Shown in pieces: positions 6,442 through 9,487 of a stretch of DNA of 9,487 bases. The stretch comes from an uncultured Clostridium sp. (GTDB lineage: Bacteria > Bacillota > Clostridia > TANB77 > CAG-508), in contig CABQAZ010000036.1 of NCBI GenBank assembly GCA_902462295.1, positions 1-9,487 on the forward strand, in the 5' to 3' direction. The notes beneath the pieces are model-generated. The model worked only from the letters and a program-made list of their open reading frames with translations, did not search any database and was not told the origin of the DNA. A program made the translations under genes and the position numbers. Every line of letters begins with the position of its first letter. Positions within the stretch are counted from its first letter, which is position 1.

Positions 6442-8811
6442 ATGTTTGAAAATATTTTCAAGCTTATTGTGCCTAGAAAGGAACAAGAAAAAATGGTGAA
6501 AATAATAGATAAATTTTTAAAAAAACTGAATGCTAGTAGAAACACATTTGCAACATATATATTAACACTAGTATCAGTTTATATAGTAGTAGATAGATTA
6601 GTAGAAATGTTATTAATGATATTTACAGGAGTATCAACTTCATATTGGGGACCATTTCAATATACATTAGCCATGGCATGTCCAATATTTGCATATTTGT
6701 TTTCTCCATCATCAGAGTTTGCAACATCAAAAAACATGAAAGTAACTTTATTTTTTACATATGTAATAACATTATATATAGTTGCAATATCCATGTTTAC
6801 ACAGTGGATAAACAAAGCTGTTTGGCTTTTTTTGATATCATTACCAGGATATACAGAGTTAGTAACAAATTTTTCAGAATTAATAAGACCAGCATTGACT
6901 TCATTAGCATTATATTTACCATTAACAACATTTTATGGACTTTACAAGGGTATTCGTTTAGGAGTTATGGACAGCAAAGATCAAACAAGATCTATATGGG
7001 ATTATAAAGGAATACAACTTTCAGATACGAAAGCAGGTCATGGACCATTTACATGTGATATGCATTTATGTAATAATTTAGAAAGTGGTAAGAAAATGAT
7101 ATTTGCAGAAAAAGGTAGATATCAATCTTTATTTGTATGTGGTGGTTCTGGAACTGGAAAGACATCATTAATATTAGAACCAATGATGGCTAAGGATATA
7201 GAAAAAAAGGCATTTTATATTGCAAATGCAAAAGAAATGGGGTATACAGCATTAAAAACAGGAATTGCAATATTAGATAAACCATATGATAATGAATATT
7301 TAAATGAAAACTTCAATTTAAATATGATTACACCAGCAAATGGAAAAGAAGCTGTGTATAAAGCATATATGAATAAGATGATATTATCAGCTATTGATAA
7401 TGATATTATATATAGAAATCTTGGAATAACAGCATTATCACCAGATTTTGAATCAATATCAAGAATAATAAGTGTTTGTAAAAATTATCATATAAAATAT
7501 AATTTAATAGATCCATCAAGTACAGAATCAAAGGGATTAAATCCTTTTGTGTATGATGACCCTACTAAAATTGCAATAACAATTTCATCTGTATTAAAAG
7601 GAATGTATTCAAGTACAAATTTAGAATTGGAAGAAGTATACAGAGAAGATTTTATAATTCAAGCATTAGAAAATATAACAATCATGTTAAAAGAGATGTA
7701 TCCTAGAATTAATGGTGGAAACATGCCAAACTTAGAAGATTTATATAAAATGCTTACTAATTTTGATTTAGTTGAAAAAATGTGTGAAATAATGAGAACA
7801 AATGATGAACTTGCTGAAAAGTATAATACGCAAATTAATTACTTTAAAAGAAACTTTTATGCAAAGAGTTCAGGAAGAGAGCAAACAGAAAAATATATTT
7901 ATATAGCTGTAGCGCAACTAGATAATTTATTGAGATTACCAGGAGTAAAATCAGTATTATGTAATAGACATAATAATATGGATTTTGATAAAGCATTAGC
8001 AAATGGTGAAATTACATTAGTATGTACACGTAGAGGTGATTTAGGTAGAAAAACACATAAAGCTTTTGGATTGTTCTTTATATTATCAATGCAAAATGCA
8101 GTATTAAGAAGACCGGGAAATGAAAATAGTAGAATTCCTCACTTCTTATATATAGATGAATTTCCAGACTTTATATGTAAAGATACAGAAGCGTTATTTA
8201 CGATATATCGTAAGTATAAAGTTGGAACAGTAATTACAGCACAAAACTTATCACAATTAGAAGCAAATAATCAAAAAATGAAATACAAAGAAACAATTCT
8301 TTCAAATTGTGGTAGCAAAATATTCTTGGGTGGTGTAACACCAGATGAAGCAGAATGGTGGTCAAGAGAATTTTCTAAGAGAAGAACATGGACATATTCA
8401 AATAGTATGGATATGAGTAAATTAGAATATGATTCAAAATACGGAAGTGTAAAATATGACTGGGAAAATTATTTTGCTGCTAATAAATTGTCAAATATGC
8501 CATTCAAAAATGCAGCTGTTAAATTAAAGAATGAATCTGGAAAATTTGATATTGGAGAAGGAAAATTTAATTTTATTGCTTCTAAATATAAAGAAGAGCA
8601 ACCTGTAAAAAAATATAATTTTTCAAAATTTACACCAGGTGTTGCAAGTGAAGAAGATGATTCTTCAAAACAAAAATTTAATCCTAAACATATAAATTTT
8701 GTTGATGAAAGAGATGAATTTAATCCTGTACAAATTGATAATACTGATGCAGATTTTGAATTTGATAATGAAAATGCAATAGTTGTTAACTTTAAAAAGA
8801 AAAATAAATAA
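6442..8811 (+). CDS. VirD4/TraG-type coupling ATPase (type IV secretion / conjugative DNA transfer family)
   Basis: Up to 789 residues. The N-terminal ~170 residues hold about four or five hydrophobic segments (about 38-62, 71-88, 101-121, 125-136, 146-166), as in membrane-anchored coupling proteins. A cytoplasmic ATPase follows: Walker A GGSGTGKT (234-241), an LNPFVYDDP motif (366-374), Walker B FLYIDEFPDF (568-577), then a TraG/TraD C-terminal-type region with VITAQNLSQLE (597-607) and ILSNCGSKIFLGG (619-631). The last ~90 residues are low-complexity and charged. Family members pump DNA or protein substrates into a type IV secretion channel. No relaxase, VirB4 or other transfer gene is in view. 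The start is uncertain: ATG 6442 has AAAGGA only about 2 nt upstream, while ATG 6493 (Met18) has GAAAGGA about 11 nt upstream. An FtsK-like or TcpA-like DNA pump is a less likely alternative, since the Walker B context and C-terminal motifs fit TraG/VirD4. Confidence 0.85.
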   Translation: MFENIFKLIVPRKEQEKMVKIIDKFLKKLNASRNTFATYILTLVSVYIVVDRLVEMLLMIFTGVSTSYWGPFQYTLAMACPIFAYLFSPSSEFATSKNMKVTLFFTYVITLYIVAISMFTQWINKAVWLFLISLPGYTELVTNFSELIRPALTSLALYLPLTTFYGLYKGIRLGVMDSKDQTRSIWDYKGIQLSDTKAGHGPFTCDMHLCNNLESGKKMIFAEKGRYQSLFVCGGSGTGKTSLILEPMMAKDIEKKAFYIANAKEMGYTALKTGIAILDKPYDNEYLNENFNLNMITPANGKEAVYKAYMNKMILSAIDNDIIYRNLGITALSPDFESISRIISVCKNYHIKYNLIDPSSTESKGLNPFVYDDPTKIAITISSVLKGMYSSTNLELEEVYREDFIIQALENITIMLKEMYPRINGGNMPNLEDLYKMLTNFDLVEKMCEIMRTNDELAEKYNTQINYFKRNFYAKSSGREQTEKYIYIAVAQLDNLLRLPGVKSVLCNRHNNMDFDKALANGEITLVCTRRGDLGRKTHKAFGLFFILSMQNAVLRRPGNENSRIPHFLYIDEFPDFICKDTEALFTIYRKYKVGTVITAQNLSQLEANNQKMKYKETILSNCGSKIFLGGVTPDEAEWWSREFSKRRTWTYSNSMDMSKLEYDSKYGSVKYDWENYFAANKLSNMPFKNAAVKLKNESGKFDIGEGKFNFIASKYKEEQPVKKYNFSKFTPGVASEEDDSSKQKFNPKHINFVDERDEFNPVQIDNTDADFEFDNENAIVVNFKKKNK

Positions 8812-8815
8812 AGCT

Positions 8816-8861
8816 AAACCATTGTCATGTAATAACAAAATAGTTACAAGACAATGGTTTT
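8816..8861 (+). terminator. Terminator of the coupling-protein gene
   Basis: AAACCATTGTC (8816-8826) pairs perfectly with GACAATGGTTT (8850-8860), 11 bp. The interior has a further weak TGTAA / TTACA pairing. A short T-run (8858-8861) follows, with more T-rich sequence after it. It starts 4 nt after the stop codon. Confidence 0.75.
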
Positions 8862-8881
8862 CAATAATTTTTAAAAGAAAC

Positions 8882-9054
8882 ACTTGAAATATAAGCTTTT
8901 CATTGCATTCCTCAGCTTATTACAAAATTTAAGAAATTCTAATTTGCTTTATGGGTCCTTTCCACTATCGTGAACTCTTACCATAAAACTACATAGAATT
9001 TCTAAAATTTTTTCATACACATTCGTCACTTCATTCAAAGCTTATATTTCAAGT
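8882..9054. repeat. Palindromic repeat element, copy 2 (173 bp)
   Basis: The better-preserved copy of the element at 848-1019, in the same orientation. The outer arms are perfect for 18 bp: ACTTGAAATATAAGCTTT (8882-8899) and its complement at 9037-9054. Middle arms are AGAAATTCT (8932-8940) with AGAATTTCT (8995-9003). Inner arms are TTATGG (8949-8954) with CCATAA (8981-8986). The 38-nt apex (8949-8986) differs from copy 1 at one base only, whereas about 14 differences fall in the arms. A terminator for the upstream gene already exists at 8816-8861, so this copy is not needed as one. No target-site duplication is convincing. Confidence 0.88.
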
Positions 9055-9108
9055 ATTTATATGTATTAATTTAAAATAAATCATTATTTAGCAACAGAAA
9101 ATGTAAAA

Positions 9109-9149
9109 ATGTCATAAAATCACTTGACCAACAAGTGATTTTATGATAT
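9109..9149. repeat. 18-bp inverted repeat centred on the tRNA promoter -35
   Basis: The arms 9109-9126 and 9132-9149 pair over 18 positions with one G-T, around a 5-nt ACCAA centre. The core CATAAAATCACTTG and its complement are perfect. The -35 hexamer TTGACC straddles the centre and the -10 begins in the right arm. It could be an operator for a dimeric regulator. On the minus strand it is followed by T-rich sequence and could act as a terminator for leftward transcription, although no leftward gene is seen. Confidence 0.75.
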
Positions 9150-9152
9150 AAA
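9124..9152 (+). promoter_or_regulatory. Promoter of tRNA-Glu (and probably the riboswitch transcript)
   Basis: TTGACC (9124-9129), a 17-nt spacer, TATAAA (9147-9152) with an upstream TG (9144-9145). Transcription would start near 9159, about 13 nt before the tRNA. The whole promoter overlaps the palindrome at 9109-9149. Confidence 0.75.
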
Positions 9153-9171
9153 GAAAAAGTAAAATTTATTT

Positions 9172-9246
9172 GGCCCGTTGGTCAAGCGGTTAAGACGCCA
9201 CCCTCTCAAGGTGGAATCATGAGTTCGATTCTCGTACGGGTCACCA
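9172..9246 (+). tRNA. tRNA-Glu (anticodon CUC)
   Basis: A complete cloverleaf with encoded CCA. The acceptor stem GGCCCGT pairs with ACGGGTC (one G-U). The D-arm region reads GGTCAAGCGGTTAAGAC. The anticodon stem is CCACC/GGTGG (9198-9202, 9210-9214) with loop CTCTCAA, anticodon CTC at 9205-9207, which reads GAG. The T-arm is ATGAG TTCGATT CTCGT. The body matches bacterial tRNA-Glu. Most tRNA-Glu genes carry UUC; this one has C34 and A37. Confidence 0.95.
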
Positions 9247-9257
9247 TATATGTAACC

Positions 9258-9365
9258 TTAAAAGGGAGTAGTTTTAAATTGTTAATCAACAGTCGCGATT
9301 TTTCTAATTAAAAGAATAGAAAATCTGGTTAGCAAGCTTTAAATAAAAGTAAACGAGACTTTTAA
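9258..9365 (+). promoter_or_regulatory. yybP-ykoY (Mn2+) riboswitch aptamer
   Basis: P1 is TTAAAAG (9258-9264) with CTTTTAA (9359-9365). Family hallmarks are GGGAGTAG (9264-9271) directly after P1, the conserved internal segment ATCAACAGTCGCG (9285-9297) opposite CTGGTTAGCAAGC (9325-9337), and ACGAGAC (9353-9359) entering the 3' side of P1. P3 is formed by GATTTTTCTA (9297-9306) with TAGAAAATC (9317-9325). This class binds Mn2+ and, in studied cases, turns on genes for Mn2+ export or tolerance. The controlled gene lies beyond 9487. The aptamer begins only 11 nt after the tRNA CCA end. Confidence 0.85.
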
Positions 9366-9402
9366 AGAAAAATGTAGTTTTTTCTTTAGGAGCCTCTTTT
9401 TT
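9355..9402 (+). terminator. Riboswitch-controlled intrinsic terminator
   Basis: 9355-9372 (GAGACTTTTAAAGAAAAA) pairs with 9379-9396 over 18 positions, with one A-C mismatch and two G-U pairs, around a TGTAGT loop. Six Ts follow (9397-9402). The 5' arm includes the whole 3' strand of aptamer P1 (9359-9365), so aptamer and terminator are mutually exclusive. Ligand binding should therefore prevent termination, an ON switch. Confidence 0.88.
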
Positions 9403-9440
9403 ATATAATAGGAAAGTAATACTTTCCTATTATATAAAAA
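9398..9440. repeat. Perfect 20-bp palindrome abutting the riboswitch terminator
   Basis: The left arm 9398-9417 (TTTTTATATAATAGGAAAGT) is the exact complement of 9421-9440, with a 3-nt AAT centre. Its first five bases are the last five Ts of the terminator T-run. Neither strand shows a T-run after the stem, so it is not itself a typical terminator. Only 47 bases follow in the window (9441-9487). They hold a weak GCTA/TAGC hairpin (9441-9455) and no gene that I can support. Confidence 0.8.
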
Positions 9441-9487
9441 GCTACAATCGCTAGCCCTTTGAGATTTTCTCCTTTTAGTCGAAAACT

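Overview
The window is about 9.5 kb of very AT-rich DNA that reads as the chromosome of a low-G+C anaerobic Firmicute, most likely a member of the Clostridia. The evidence is the strong A/T bias with AGA/TTA/ATA codons, AGGAGG-type ribosome binding sites, standard stop use (TGA ends pepC and Trp is TGG), a flavodiiron protein next to rubredoxin, and a Firmicutes-style transcription-attenuating riboswitch. I cannot name the species.

Layout. Positions 1-787 hold the 3' part of a flavodiiron protein gene and a compact rubredoxin, an oxygen-scavenging pair. Positions 788-1148 hold no gene. They contain copy 1 of a ~172-bp palindromic repeat and a promoter overlapped by a small inverted repeat. 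mgtA (1149-3755) encodes a P3-type Mg2+ ATPase. pepC (3804-5114) and rdgB (5124-5711) follow: a bleomycin-hydrolase-type aminopeptidase and a nucleotide-pool-cleaning pyrophosphatase, tightly coupled and ended by a strong terminator. A convergent minus-strand gene (5734-6183) encodes a 149-aa protein I do not recognise. Its base composition is clearly richer in G+C than its neighbours, and it has its own consensus promoter and an elaborate hairpin leader. A VirD4/TraG-like coupling ATPase (6442-8811) stands alone, without other conjugation genes in view.

The last ~680 bases carry a terminator, repeat copy 2 (8882-9054), a promoter whose -35 box lies at the centre of an 18-bp palindrome, tRNA-Glu(CUC), and a yybP-ykoY (Mn2+) riboswitch with an overlapping terminator. 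The gene the riboswitch controls lies beyond the window. The tRNA and riboswitch are only 11 nt apart and are probably on one transcript.

The housekeeping genes look ordinary. The most unusual parts are non-coding: the minus-strand leader, whose hairpin loops are complementary and whose stem can alternatively mask the ribosome binding site; the pair of nested palindromic repeats with a nearly invariant apex; and the tRNA-riboswitch junction followed by a second, perfect 20-bp palindrome that takes up the terminator's T-run.
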